Assembly (NCBI RefSeq): GCF_949628215.1
Contig: NC_134284.1
Location: 5,400,850-5,464,849 of the forward strand
Reading direction: 5' to 3'
DNA length: 64,000 nucleotides
Origin: Phalacrocorax aristotelis
Taxonomy: Eukaryota > Chordata > Aves > Suliformes > Phalacrocoracidae
A program made the translations under genes and the position numbers. A model generated the notes under the pieces. The model had not been told where the DNA came from and did not search any database. It worked only from the letters and a program-made list of their open reading frames with translations. Position 1 is the first letter of the stretch. Each line of letters starts with the position of its first letter. Positions 14,001 to 26,200 of the stretch are shown here, one piece after another.

Positions 14001-15340
14001 GAAGTGACTTATCCTTTCATCCTCAGCAAAAATGGATGAAAAGGAAAGAAAATAAGGAAACTATTCTTCTGCCTTTTTTTTTCCTGAAGAGTCAGTTGTT
14101 AAAATAGAATATAGATCATCGGCATGAAAGTATCGCTCAAAGCAGCCAGTGCAGCCTGGGAATTCAGATCGGGCAACTATTAGCAACTCCTTTCAATTAT
14201 CAATTATTCTGACTCTACAGGCAGGGTGAGTAGGAGAAAGTCAACTTAGACAGCAGCTGAGTAGGCCCTTAGTGAATGGAAACTGAAATTGAATACTGGA
14301 CTTTGACAACTAAGGGGCAAGCAGATGTCTAGTGCCACCACCTCTTAATGCTAAACAGCAGAGACTTCTCCTGCCAAGTAGAAACAGTGGAATTTATCAG
14401 CATGACTTGGACCAAATCTAAGGAGAATGACTTCTTGTGCAAAAACTTGAGTAAGGTTAGAAAAAGTTACTTTGCCACCATAGTTGTCATCCTGTAGTTT
14501 CTCTCCTCTATAAATACAATATTTATCAAATTCTCTGCAATATCAAGACTTTCTGTGACAGGTAAGTTTTTGCTTTTTTCTACAAGAGAAGCCAAACAGA
14601 GAAAAGGTGCCCCCAGAGGCAGACGCACATCCCAGCCGAGAGCGAGCTCTTTTTCCTTTGTTCTCATATATGACAAGCAGATGGCTTAAGCTGACCTCTT
14701 TGACTTTGAAAGGGAAGGAAACATGAGAACTTCATGCTTGTGTAGTTAGCATCAGTCTCACTCCGGAGGCTGTAATTATCTAGAGACAAGGCTGTCTCCT
14801 AGCTGTAAGTTGTGCTGCCTGTGTCCAGACATGAATTTTTCCAGGCCAGATTATGAAAGGAAGACCCAAATAATGTACTGTAGACAGTGTAGTTTCTTAG
14901 CAAAGAAGAAAAAGAGCAAGAAATGTCATTGATATTATTTTTAAGGTATGACTAACAAAGCTTTGAGAATGCCCAAGGTATATTAATTATTCAGAGGCAA
15001 TTCTAACATAGTTTCTAGATTTAAAAAAAGTTAAAAGTTATAAATCTGTATTTAAGAGTTAGTTCCTGTTTTTATGACCAAGGGACAGTATTTATAACCT
15101 AGTTATACAAAACATGTTTTCAGAAATCATCTTCTGTTTAATTAAAATTCAGAACTATGTTCAATCATTGTCATTTTCATATGTATGCTACATAGGCAGT
15201 TGGATTTTGTGAGATCAGCTTACAAAAAGGTAACTTCCCTCCTGAAAACTTGAACATAAAGGTTCAAAATTGTTCATTACAAAACTAGGACTTTGAAAGT
15301 CATACTTTCCTTTCTTACAAATACCAATTTTATAGGTGAT

Positions 15341-15373
15341 ATTGTTATTGTTATTATTATTATTATTATTATT
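15341..15373. repeat. (ATT)n microsatellite
   Basis: ATT/GTT trinucleotide array, pure ATT in its right two thirds. Read on the minus strand it gives the poly-Asn stretch of an 84-codon ORF, which is therefore an artefact and not a protein. Confidence 0.95.
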
Positions 15374-16466
15374 TACATCTAAGTACATCATACTTCTTTC
15401 TTTTGTGACGTGGTATACCAAATTCTTTGTTACTTCAATACTTACCAGAAATGCCAGGACAGCAGGCATAATGAAAATCCAACCAGTAAGAAGTAGCTAA
15501 ACATGGCTGTCATAAGAAGAATGGGAAACAGAAATTAGTTCTCAACTCACATTAAATGTTTTAATTAAAAAATAGCAAAATACAATATGAATAAGCTAAC
15601 TGATGCCTTGAGATAAGGCTTCTGATAATGAATACAAAATATTTCTCATCTTCTCCAAATGTATTTTCACCTAAAGCAAAAATGTACGTGCCTTTCACCA
15701 ACTAATAGGAAAAAAAGCCTAGTTTCTTTGCAGCAGACATATATTAATGGATTTTCACCTCCGTTATCTGATAACTGGTCATTTAAATTGTAATGGCTGT
15801 GGCAGAAGCTGAGATATAAATGGCACTACAAAAGCTGTTGCAAAACTGCAAAAGAAAATCTTTCGAATTGCACTAATGATGAGAAATAAGCATTTTCTCA
15901 AGACAAGGTTTTATTTCATTAGAACTTTTCTTTTTCTTGCTGAAGAGAAATGTATAAGTCCCTACCTACATTTTAAAATAAAAGATATTTCTCATTAGCA
16001 AGTTCTCTCTGAGTCTACCATTCCCGTACATGCTCATATCACAGGCTGAGTGTCGATCTCTAAGTTTGCAACTGCCCCTTTACCCATCCTGAAAAGGAAG
16101 CTGAAGTTGCTACCAGTAAGTGCCAGTTCCATCCAGTTTTCACCAGTACGACTAACGCTCTCTTGCTGTATGGTATTGTCCTTAAATCAGTGAAATTTAG
16201 TTGCTATTCTTATTCAAAATAACTCTCACTGTCTTCTCATCTGTTCATCTGCACTGTACAGGTCTCATTTGAGTCAACATAAAGGTAACCAATTATCCTT
16301 TTACATTCCTGTCTATTCAAACATTCTGTTTTCTCCTGTCTTAGTAATTAGATCTTAAATTCCTTCAAAGAGACTCAGTTTTAACCTAGCTTTCATAAAA
16401 CAGCCAGGTACTCTGTCATTTCTTTAGAATTTTAATGCCTTACCCCGTTTCAACTGAATTTGATGT

Positions 16467-16583
16467 ATCACAGAATCATAGAGTGGTTTCGTTTGGAGGG
16501 GACCTTTAAAGATCATCTAGTCCGACCACCCTGCCATGGGCAGGGATATGTTTCAGTAGATCAGGTTGCACAAAGCAACCACA
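16467..16583 (-). mobile_element. CR1 LINE 3'-end fragment (about 115 bp)
   Basis: The plus strand begins with ATCACAGAATCATAGAGTGG, followed by the 'agatcatctagtccgaccac' and 'ctgccatgggcagggat' blocks. These are the reverse complement of a common avian CR1 3' terminus. Homology fades near 16583, so this is a strongly 5'-truncated copy. Its 3' end differs from the subfamily at 131-524. Confidence 0.9.
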
Positions 16584-17186
16584 AGTAACACACAAGTGAG
16601 TGATTTAAAAACCTTGTGATTGTTGATTTTTTAGTAAAGATTCTAGTGGATTGCAAAACTTTGCAATCTTCATGTCATTTCAGGAAAGTAAATTATTTGA
16701 GAACATTAACAGTTTTATGAAAATAGACTATTTACCACCTTTCATCTCCTTCACATGAATCCAGGTGAAAGTTCTCTTTCACCTTCTCCATCTCCTTCTG
16801 TCTGTACACTTTGCATCCTAAAAAGAGCCTTCACATCCTCTCGGGAAAAAAAGAAACCCCAAACTTCTTGCAGCAGAATGTAATAGAGTGCATCTACTAT
16901 GTCCATTCAGCCTTAAGCATAAAAGCCTCAACCAGGTAACAAGACCCCATCAAACACTAACAAAATGTAAACATTAAATAAACAGATTATGAATTGATGG
17001 ATTGTATTAGGAAACAATGTTGATAGTGTTGAGAACAGCTATTAACACCTAGGAACTTGGTTCAGGTTTTTTTGGTGTGGCATATGTGCTGCAATTTAGG
17101 CACAATTCTAGTTTCGGTGCTTAAGCAGCGTCAGCTGAACTTTCACACACATGTAAGGATATTTCTGAGATTAACAACTTTACAAG
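16584..17186. other. Intergenic, nothing recognised
   Basis: AT-rich sequence between a CR1 end and an LTR fragment. It includes a perfect 9-bp inverted repeat at 16649-16668 (arms 16649-16657 and 16660-16668) that contains two TTGCAA-like half sites. No gene is seen. Confidence 0.55.
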
Positions 17187-17394
17187 CTGTGTCCCCTCCC
17201 CACTTCTTGTGCACCCCCAGACTACTCGCTGCTGGGGCAGTGGGAGAAACAGATGATCTTGAGGCTGTGAAAGCACTGCTCAGCAACAGCTAAAACATCC
17301 CTGTGTTATCAACACTATTTTCATCATAAACCAGAAACACACTTCCATACTACGAAGAAAATTAACTCTATCCCAGCCAAAACCAGTACAGTGG
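17187..17394 (-). mobile_element. Endogenous retroviral LTR fragment (U3 side)
   Basis: The minus strand starting at 17394 reads as the start of a common avian ERV LTR: a TGTACTGGTTTTGGCTGGGA opening, then the 'agagttaattttcttc' block, a 'tgttgataacacagggatgtt' block, a 'ttgctgagcagtgctt' block, and near 17210 a 'gggggtgcacaagaagt' block. Similarity stops near 17187, so the promoter-proximal U3, R and U5 parts are not recognisable. No gag, pol or env sequence adjoins it. It is best read as a truncated, inactive solo-LTR remnant. Family assignment is from recalled motif order and not from an alignment. Confidence 0.75.
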
Positions 17395-17975
17395 TACAGA
17401 AATCAATATAATGATTTTGTCATGGGCAGACTCAAGGTTTCACAGCGGTGAATCAAAATTAATGAGGATAAAATAACAAACACCTGCTTGGATTGTCTGA
17501 CCTGATGTAGCATGACTGCCTGAGAGAAGGGAGATAAAGGGAAGAGCAGTCCTTCTCCAGCTCCATGCTGGGATGCTTCCTGACCTCCTTCGTCTACCAG
17601 CAGGAGGATGAGGGAAAATCAAGGCCAGGGCGTGGGATAAGTTCTCTCATTATTGAAGCTGAGAAGATAGTATCACCTCAGCACACTACGTGGTGCCTGG
17701 GGGAGCTGCTTTGCTACCACTGTGATCTTTGTGTCTCTGCTGCTGCCTTCGGCAACTGCCTACTTGGTCTGTGAGCCTACAGCTACCCACTGCCTTGGCA
17801 GATATGCTTCATACAAGTCGCATGCCAGGTTTAGAAATTTAGTCTGGGAGCTGTGTTATTGTTAATAGTATTTTTGAGTTATAATACAAGCTTGAAGAAG
17901 TGAATTATTATCAAACTAAAAAAGTTAGTCTGTTTATGGAATATAGAATACACCACCAACACAGTGGATACCATA
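17395..17975. other. Spacer between LTR and CR1, nothing certain
   Basis: This roughly 580 bp has a moderately GC-rich middle (17530-17790) with short ORFs on both strands and no recognisable domain. It could include undetected 5' sequence of the CR1 that follows, but nothing proves that. Confidence 0.4.
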
Positions 17976-17988
17976 AAAAAAGAAATGA

Positions 17989-18460
17989 GTGCTTGTAGCG
18001 GGTGGCTTTCTGTTAAGGGGCACTGAGGCGTCCGTCTGTCAGCCTGACAGGGAGTCACAAGAGGCATGCTGCCTTCTGGGAGGTGAGGTCTGAGATGTTG
18101 CCGAGAGGGTGCCACAATTTGTCAAGAACAGAAACTACTGAACATTGCTACTCTTTCATGCAGGCACAAATGACACTGCAAGCCAGAACACGGGCAGAAT
18201 CAAGAAAGACTACAAAGCCCTGGGGTGCAAGAAAAAAGGATTTGTGCTTAAGTTATGTTTTCTTCCATTTTACCAGTTTGAGGAAAGGATGCAGCCAGAA
18301 ATAGACATATAATGCAAATCAACTTCTGGCTTTTGTGGCTGGTCCTGTCATGAGGGCTTTGGCTTTTATGACAAGACATTCTCCAATGACTACAGCCTGT
18401 TAGGGATGGGATCCACCTGTCTAGGAGAGGCCGGGGTATCTTTGGCAGCAGGCTGGCGAG
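17989..18460 (+). pseudogene. CR1 ORF1 relic: SGNH/GDSL-esterase-like domain
   Basis: In CR1 elements ORF1 can encode a nucleic-acid-binding protein with an esterase-like domain. Here the translation from 17989 gives Val-Leu-Val-Ala, then Gly-Gly-Phe-Leu at 18001-18012, where the family's Gly-Asp-Ser-Leu block with the nucleophilic serine would lie, then Leu-Arg-Gly-Thr-Glu. A Gly-Thr-Asn-Asp block follows at 18163-18174. The Asp-Gly-Ile-His-Leu-Ser block that holds the catalytic Asp and His is at 18405-18422, in another frame. In-frame TGA stops occur at 18091-18093 and 18139-18141. The Ser is lost and the frame is shifted, so this is a dead relic. Domain identity is inferred from block order and spacing. 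Confidence 0.75.
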
Positions 18461-18613
18461 GTGGGCTTCAAAATGAAGGACTTGGGGGTGGGGTCCAAAG
18501 TGGCAACTCTCATGCTATTGCAACCAACTGGGGAATAAGCCAGGCCAACCAGAGCAGTGACAAATGTTCCGTATCTGCCTCCCAAGATGAGAACCAGAAG
18601 ATCAATCACCTCG

Positions 18614-21130
18614 TGTATTTATACCAATGCACACAGCCTGGGGAACAAACAGGAGGAACTGGAGCTCTGTTCCCAGTCAGAAAGCTATATCGTAAGAATA
18701 ACTGAAACATGGTAGGATGACTCACATGACTGGAGGTTCGCGATGGATGGCTATAGACCGTTTCATTAAGACAGGCAGGGAAGAAAAGGAAGAGGTGTAG
18801 TTGTGCTCTATGTGAAGGAGAACCCTGAATATACAGAATTGAACAGATTGTGGAAGCCCTATAAAATGCCTCTGGGTCAAGATCAGAGGGGTCATCTCCA
18901 AGGGGGATCTTACAGTAAGCATCTAGTACTGACCTCCAAACCAAGATTATAAGTCCAAAGAAGCAATATTTGGGCCACTTGAGCAAGCTTTGGGTCAACA
19001 GAATCTGGTTCCTATGGGTGACTTCAACTACCCAGACACTTGTTGGAAGAAGAATACAGCAGCTCACATTTAATCAGTCATGTTCCTGGAGTGCATAGAG
19101 GACTGCTGCCTCCTACAAATGTTAGATGTGCCAACCAGGAATGAGGCACTGCTGGACCTGCTACTCATAAACCAAGAAAACCTGCTTTGTAATATCTCAG
19201 TTAGTGCTAGCCTTGGCTGCAGTGACCACAACATTGTGGAGTTTGGGATCCTGCTGAGCACGCTGAAGGTTAGTACTAAGACAAAGGTTTTAGATTTTAG
19301 AAGAGTAAACTTTAGCTTGCTCAGAGCTCAGTTAGGAGAGATTCCATGGGAAAGTTCTATGGAGGATAAAGGAGCTAGCAAGCATTGGGAGTTTTTTAAG
19401 AATGTTCTCCTGGAAACACAAAAACCGTTCAACCACTTTAAAGGTAAGGGAAGTAGGTGGAGCAAGAGACCCCTTTGGCTTAACTGCGAGCTTCTGAGTC
19501 TGCTCAAAACCAAAAGAGAAGCATACCAAAGATGGAAAAGCAGATGAATATCTGTTGAGAAATACAAGAGCATTGGCAGGGTGTGCAGGGATGCAGTTAG
19601 AAAAGCAAAAGCTCAGCTCAAATTTAAATTGGCCAGAAATGTCAAAAACTACAAGAAAGGGTTCTTCAGGTGTGTAAACAACAAGCAGAAACAGAATTAA
19701 AATATTGGCCCACTGTTAAACAGGGGAGGTGAATTAGTCATCAACAGTTCTGAAAAGGCAAAGGATCTCAACACTTTCTTCACCTCTGTCTTTACCAGCA
19801 CTGTTGGCCCCAGGCCTTGGGAACAGAACTCCTGGATGATGCAAACACAGACCCACTGCCAGTGAAAGAAGAGTTGGTATGTGAATGATTACAGCAGCCT
19901 GACCCCTACAAATCAATGGGCCCTGACAACATCCACATGAGGGTGTTAAAAGAACTGGCTGATGTCATTGTGAGGCCACTCTCCATAATCTTTGAGAAGT
20001 CATGGAGAACGGAGGATGTCCCAGAAGACTGGAAGAAGGCTAATGTCACCCCCATCTACAAAGGGCTTAAAGGAGGGTCCAGGAAATTATAGGCCCATTC
20101 GTCTTACTTCAGTCCCTGGGAAAGTTATGGAATGAATCCTCCTGCAAGTTGTCAGAAGTCAAAAAAAACATGTGACTTGCAAAAGCCAGTACAGATTCAC
20201 CAAGGGTAAATTGTGCTTGTCAAACCTGATTGCCTTCTACAACTAAGTAACTTGTTTGGTTGATGTGGGCCGAGCAGTGGACATTGTCTACCTGGACTTC
20301 TCCAAGGCTTTCAGTATGGTTTCCCACAGCCTACCCTGAGAGAAACTGATGTGTTATGGCCTAGACAAGTGGTCTGTGCAGTGACTGGGGAGCTGGCTGC
20401 CAGGCCGCACCCAAAGGGTGGTGGTAAATAGCTCCTTTTCCAAGTGGCAGCCTGTCACTAGTGGGGTCCCCCAGGTATTGCGACTGGGCCCAATGCTGTT
20501 TAATATCTTCCCAAGTGATTTGGATGATGGGATCAAGTATACCCTGATGAAGCTTGCTGATGATACCAAACTGAGTGGGGAAGTGGACGTTTTAGAAGAG
20601 GGACCTACCCTCCAGGAAGACCTGAATAGTCTAGAAGAGTGGGCCAACAAGAACCTCAAGAAGTTCAACAAGAACAAGGGTAAGGTCTTGCTCCTGGGAA
20701 AACATAATCCGGGAGTGCAGCCCAGACTGGGATCCACCTGGCTGGAGAGCAGCTCTGTGGAAAGGGACCTGGGGGTCCTGGTGGGCAGGAAGCTCAACGT
20801 GAGCGAACAGTGGCTGCTGCAGCCAAGGAGGCCAACAGGGTGCTGGGTGGCATCAAAAAGGACATCACCAGCAGAGAGAAAGAAGTCATTATCCTGCTCT
20901 ACTCAGCACTTGCCAGGCCACACCTGGAGTGCTGTGTCCAGTTCTGGTCCCTGCTATACTAAAAGGATGTGGCCAGGCTGGGAGGGGTCCAGAGAAGGGT
21001 CACAAAGATGATCAGAGGACTGGGAAGCTGCCATGTGAGGAAAAGCTGAGAGGATTGCATTTGCTCAGCCTTGAGAAAAGACGGCTTAAGGGACACCTTA
21101 TCACCATGTACCAGTACTTAAGGGGTTGCT
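18614..21130 (+). pseudogene. CR1 ORF2 relic: endonuclease plus reverse transcriptase
   Basis: Block order matches the CR1 ORF2 polyprotein. Endonuclease: an Asn-Ala-His-Ser start block near 18626, Ile-Thr-Glu-Thr-Trp at 18698-18712 with catalytic Glu and an immediate TAG, Met-Gly-Asp-Phe-Asn-Tyr-Pro-Asp at 19014-19037, and Ser-Asp-His at 19221-19229. Reverse transcriptase: a Thr-Pro-Ile-Tyr-Lys block near 20046, Tyr-Leu-Asp-Phe-Ser-Lys-Ala-Phe at 20289-20312 with the first catalytic Asp at 20295, a Gly-Val-Pro-Gln block near 20463, and Leu-Ala-Asp-Asp-Thr-Lys-Leu at 20553-20573 in place of the usual Phe/Tyr-Ala-Asp-Asp box. Two longer open pieces remain, 19080-19547 and 20418-21011. Stops and frameshifts between them show that no functional polyprotein is made. 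Confidence 0.92.
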
Positions 21131-21424
21131 ACAAAGAAGATGGAGACTCCCTTTTTACAAGGAGTCATATGAAAAGACAAGGGGTGATGGGTACAAGTTT
21201 ATCTTGTGGAGGTTCTGATTGGACACAAGATTAAAATTTTTTACAGTGAGAACAATCAGCCATCGGAATAATCTCCTCAGGGAAGTGCTGGATTCCCCAA
21301 CCTTGGACACTCTTTGATTCGGCTGGACAGCGTGCTGGGTCGTCTTGTCTAGACTGTGCTTTTGCCAAAAAAGGTTGAAGCAGATGATCCCTGAGGTCCC
21401 TTCCAACCTGGTATTCTATGATTT

Positions 21425-23049
21425 ATTTTAATTCCACCATCAATGAAACAGTAATAAAAATGTGATAAACTATAGATAAATCCATAAAGAACTGCCTGTG
21501 TTAGAAGGCATTTGTTTGCCAATTCTCATACTGAATTTAAGGCAGGAAATCAGCTACATTGAAGGTCTCTTTTTGAATTTTTAATGGAAAAACAATATAA
21601 AATATACAGTGAAAAGGAGAAAAATAACAGCTATATTGAATAAGGTTCTAGTGCATAAATACCAAGTGTCATACAGAACAAGCGTAAGTGAGGAGATGCC
21701 AACCACCTACAAATATTGCAAAGGCACTTGACAAAAAAACTTTCCATTCCTTTAAGTGGGATCTGTCACTGTTCCACAAGTTCAGTACATCTACATCACC
21801 TTTCTCTTCTTTGTGTCTCAGGACCATCAAACACAGGAAAAATAGCAGTACACAAACTACAGATGGTATCTTGTTCTAGCTTAGAAAGTGACACAAGCAA
21901 ACTGGAACTTCAGGGGAACAAAACTATGGAAGAAGCAGACCTATCTGAGCAGAGACTGCAGCATTTTTCATGTTTATAATCAGTCATGTCAGAATGCAAA
22001 ACACTGCACTTAATTTTTCTCGTATTTAAGAAGTACATCTAATTCTATTGTCGAATTATTCTTTTTAAAATCTGTCCAGTATCAACCAAACATATCCTTT
22101 GTCCAGGGATTATTTCCCATTAATCCACCTCAATTTTAAAACTATTTTGAGAGTAAGCAGAACAATAGAAACACAAATGTATGGTGAGACAGGAAGCATA
22201 AGTGAAGTAAGGGGCAGCGGTGGCATTTAGGTAATAATTCATGCTAGTACCATACAGGAAATTACAGGACCTTTGGTCTTAAGGACGCCACAGCTAATGA
22301 TAAGTAATGCAAGGATCAAAACTAACTTACTAATTCATCTTTTTTTATATACAATAATTTGGAACATATCTATTTTAGTTAGAAAAGAGGCAACTTTTCA
22401 CTATTCTGAACTGATCTGATCACTCAGTCTCTACTGGATTTTGTTATAAGGCTGTGAATTTTGCTGACTTTATTTCAAGGGAGAGATTGAGTGGTAAAGT
22501 AGTAATGTAAACCTGCACATTTGGTCTCTGTTTACCAGAGCACCAAAGAAAGATCAAAGCTGACGATTATGATAGAGAGTCCAGAAAAGGATAGGGAAAC
22601 AAAGGTACTGAAAGTGACCAAAGGTCACTGATACTAGGTACTGAGAGACATCAGAACTGACTTGCACTCTTGACTTTGATGGTGTCAAGACCAGAAAAGC
22701 CGGAGGTTATTATTTTATCTTTTTTTTTCCTTCTTTTTCGTTTTTTTTTTTTTTGTTTGTTTGTTTTTTTTTTTGTTTGTTTGTTTTTTGTTGTTGTTGT
22801 TGTTACTGTATTTTATTATGAGTTCTCCCGATTATGTGCTTTGATTCTCCTGGAAAAGATGTGCATAATTAACATGTGACTATGTTCAAGTGACAAGATG
22901 TATATTATCCTACTATCTAGCAGACAATACCATCAATCAGCTTATGTTTTCTTTAGCTCTAGAAGGGTGATCACTGAAAAGTATTCAATAAAAGCAATTG
23001 GGACTTATAAGCAATCCCATATCAAAACAGAGGATTTAAACAGAATATG
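21425..23049. other. Spacer, no gene seen
   Basis: AT-rich sequence between two oppositely oriented CR1 ends. It includes a thymine-rich low-complexity tract at 22720-22804. The short ORFs here lack recognisable domains, and the one over the tract is compositional noise. Confidence 0.6.
22720..22804. repeat. T-rich low-complexity tract with (TTTG)n and (TTG)n
   Basis: Thymine runs interrupted by GTTT units and ending in a GTT array. Translation gives a Phe/Val-only stretch, so the overlapping 69-codon ORF should be ignored. Confidence 0.93.
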
Positions 23050-23235
23050 AATCACAGAATCCCAGGCTGGAAGGGACCTCAGGGATCATCTAGTCCAACC
23101 TTTCTGGGAAGAGCACAGTCTAGACAAGATGGCCCAGCACCCTGTCCAGGCGACTCTTGAAGGTGTCCAACATGGCCGAGTCAACCCCTTCCCTGGGGAG
23201 ATTATTCCGATGGTGACTGTCCTCAATGTGAAAAT
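23050..23235 (-). mobile_element. CR1 LINE 3'-UTR fragment
   Basis: The reverse complement matches the 3' UTR of the long CR1 (21240-21424): a 'atcatctagtccaacctttc' block, a 'gacaagatggcccagcac' block, a 'gggagattattccgatggt' block and a terminal 'atcacagaatcccaggctgg'. It is an independent, strongly truncated insertion of the same subfamily, lying 1.6 kb away in inverted orientation. Confidence 0.9.
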
Positions 23236-26200
23236 ATGTGAAAATATGGACTCCTTATAAGTCACTGAATAGACAGTAATTCAGATGGCCTTGCTGTCCA
23301 AATTAAAAAAGATAAAGCTTACTTTGTTAGTGTTTAGATGTTAAAAATCAGAAAAATATAGTGTCATTTCCTGTTCTGAGCCTCCCTGATGAGTCAGTTT
23401 GCCTTCTTTCTTCATTTTATATTACTGACGGATTTAATTTGATTGCAGTTGTAGCTTTGATTTGATAAGGGCTTTGTTCAATTTAGTTCAGCATAATGTA
23501 AGTAACAGAGGCTAAATTAGGATATTCATAGATTTTTAAATCTCATTATTTATTAACTTGCAATCAAAGTCATAGAAGCATATAGGTCTGATTTTTCTAT
23601 TAAAATTTCAGTGAGAGTATCCAATCTCACGAGGTTAAAATGTTAATCCAGATGATAAATCTGTAAGCTAATAAGATGGCTTCTAAACCTTTGTGCATTT
23701 TCTTCAAAGAGCATATTGTCATCATTCTTTGTCATAAGAAGGTAAATAGCACTTAAAAACTTTCCAGGGGGATTTAGATTGTATTCACATTGGCGAAGTT
23801 CTCTCTGCTACACGTCCTTTCATCTTACAAAAAACCAAATATCCTATTTCTTTAAACTGCCCTTGCTTTACATTTTCTCATGCTGCGTGAAACGAAACAC
23901 AAACATCTCTCTCATGTTTCACCATGTTTCATGGAATAAGTTGGGATATTTTACTCCACGATACTAACATAAACACTGTTGTAGTGGGTTGTAGATCTCT
24001 TGTCTCCAATAATTCTTCATGTATATTAGCTCGCTGAACTTGACTGCTGCTTCTTTTTGTACATCTGGACCTAGGCAACAGGTCATTAAGTTAGTTTAAT
24101 GATCTGTAAGTACCCACTGTAATTTGGCATCTAGAGCAGGTGTTAATAAAAACTACTTTTTTGGAACCAAGCATAACTGAGATGCGCACCTATCACAAGA
24201 TTACTAATAGTCAGAATAAGTAGCTTAGAAAGCAGGCAGTAAATAAGCTCTGTAATTGGAAAAGCCATGCGTTCTGCAGGAAGAAAAATGTGATTTTAAC
24301 AATTACTTCAGTCTTATTGAATAGATGTCACTCCACAGGCCAGATAATATTTTTCCAGAGCAAGTGACAGTAGACAGTGACAGTAGAAGCCAAATTGTAC
24401 CTAGAAAAGTTTCAGGACAGAGCCAAATTCTGCTGTGTGTAGTGGCTCTGATTCTCAAGAATATTCGGTATGATTATACACACAAGATAAGGTTAGACAC
24501 TGACACAGATTTTTGCAGAGCTGGGCCAAATATGGTGTATAAAATAAAGACAATATTTACATAATAACATAATTTACTAAAAATAGCTACAATAATGTCA
24601 GCTTTGCTCTCACTTTTTCACAGTAGTATAACTGAGCTGCTGTTTAATTCAAGCAAATAGACAAGTTTTGAGCTTGTTTTTCTTTTTTTTTTTTTTTTTT
24701 TTTTTTTTGTGAAGATACTAGAGCATCTTGTATTATTTGGCTTTGTTCAATATTTCATCCCCAGTGATTTCCAGCTCTACTGGAGATATATCAACTTACG
24801 TGTCAGAATTTGACACTAACTTCAGAGATTTATTTTATTACTCCTGGGCTTACAATCTTTATTTTGTTTTGCATTGGCTCTCCCCCAAGCCCAGCTTGAA
24901 ATGGATTAAAATCAAATAGCATTACTTGTGACAAATCCCCTGCTAAACATGCAAAAGAGCAATACACTGGAGATGTCTGAGTTTGTTTCTAATAACAAAA
25001 TTATGGTTAAAGTGGCTTCTGAAAATACCATTCACTGATTTAAAACTTTTAGACAGAATTATGTTAATGGACTTAACTTACCACCAATCCCTCTTGATGA
25101 ATGCTAATGATATTACACTGCAATAAGCCAGGGGCTGGGGAACGTTGTGTGAACTTTTCAGCGTTCATTTTCCTAAGACACCAATAAAGTTCAACTTGTA
25201 AAGTTTTAGGCACCTAACAAAGACCTCTAAAGTAGAAAGCTGCTGTCTCTAGGATTCTTTTAAAGACAGTAGAAGGCAAGACTTCTGCTCTGAGCTATCT
25301 TCTGGAGGACTCAGAGCCTTTTTGCTGCAGCTGTGCTGTGGGACAGGCAGAGTCCAGTCCCTCCGCTATCAAAACCAGGGAGACGGCTGGAGTGCAAGAC
25401 TTCCAGCTTTTAGGTTCCCTCTCCACAGATTCCAGACATGGGCCCATCACACACTTTAACCTGAGCTAGACAATCCTTCCGCTGGTTTCACACAATCTGT
25501 TTTCTGTTCAGGGGCAGTAACCTCACAAGCACCCTAACTTAACCACCAATTTTCCACCTTTTATTATACATCTTTTTGCACTTGGCAGATTCAGGAAATG
25601 GATGCAGGCCTTTGCAGCCCAAAAAGCTTCCCTATTAGTTGAAATTGCTCTAGAGTGTGATGGCATTGGCTAGCAAAGATTGTGAATGTTTGGAAGACCA
25701 CTGTTGCCAGTGATTGTCCCACATCACCACAGTAGGTGCTTGCCTTAATGACATTTTTCTCCAAAAGACCAAAAGAAAGTAATGATATGTATGTAATTTT
25801 GCAGGACTTGTGCTGCTGTAGCTGTAAGATATTAGACTAAAACGAATTCACCCAGAGCTATTGAATCACTTATAAGGCTGTAAAAACAGAGTCCCTAGTA
25901 AATTGCCATTGCTAAGTTTCTTTGGTCATTTATAGTATATACTACTCAGTATATAATGTGTAGGAGAAAGTTTTCCTCCATATATTTCAAACAATTGTTG
26001 TTTACAAAGAAGATGGTTTCTTTCCTCTCCAAATCACCATTTATTCCATTGGCAAGGAAGGTTTTCTTTAGAGTAGAATTATTATGATATAAGAAATCTA
26101 TACTGTCATGTTTCTGAAAGCTCCGATAAATTACTTAGCAGTTCCATAGAGATGTAATGCATGACTGATGGTAGAATAGCTGTATTATAATTTTTTCCTT

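Larger units (their letters stand above)
8231..16466. other. Intergenic desert, no gene seen
   Basis: About 8.2 kb, AT-rich, with only short ORFs (up to about 84 codons) lacking recognisable domains. It contains an ATT microsatellite (15341-15373) and one CTCF-like motif (11005-11016). No mobile element was recognised by eye. Confidence 0.6.
17976..21424 (+). mobile_element. Nearly complete CR1 LINE with ORF1 and ORF2 relics
   Basis: A single plus-strand CR1 of about 3.4 kb. In order it shows an ORF1 SGNH/GDSL-esterase relic (17989 to about 18460), an AP-type endonuclease relic (about 18600-19550), a reverse transcriptase relic (about 19900-21130) and a 3' UTR ending in ATTCTATGAT near 21421. 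All coding parts are broken by stops and frameshifts, so it is inactive. The 3' UTR matches the minus-strand fragment at 23050-23235. Most CR1 copies are heavily 5'-truncated, so retention of ORF1 is uncommon. The left boundary is uncertain because the 5' UTR was not recognised. Confidence 0.92.

Noticed and set aside
15215..15469. 84-codon minus-strand ORF with poly-Asn run
   Set aside because: The poly-Asn is the ATT microsatellite; no domain elsewhere in it.
18606..19067. 153-codon minus-strand ORF
   Set aside because: It lies antisense to the CR1 endonuclease region, so it is a shadow of the LINE.
20354..20797. 147-codon minus-strand ORF
   Set aside because: Antisense to the CR1 reverse transcriptase; no independent evidence.
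22670..22879. 69-codon ORF rich in Phe and Val, membrane-like
   Set aside because: Produced by a T-rich low-complexity tract.
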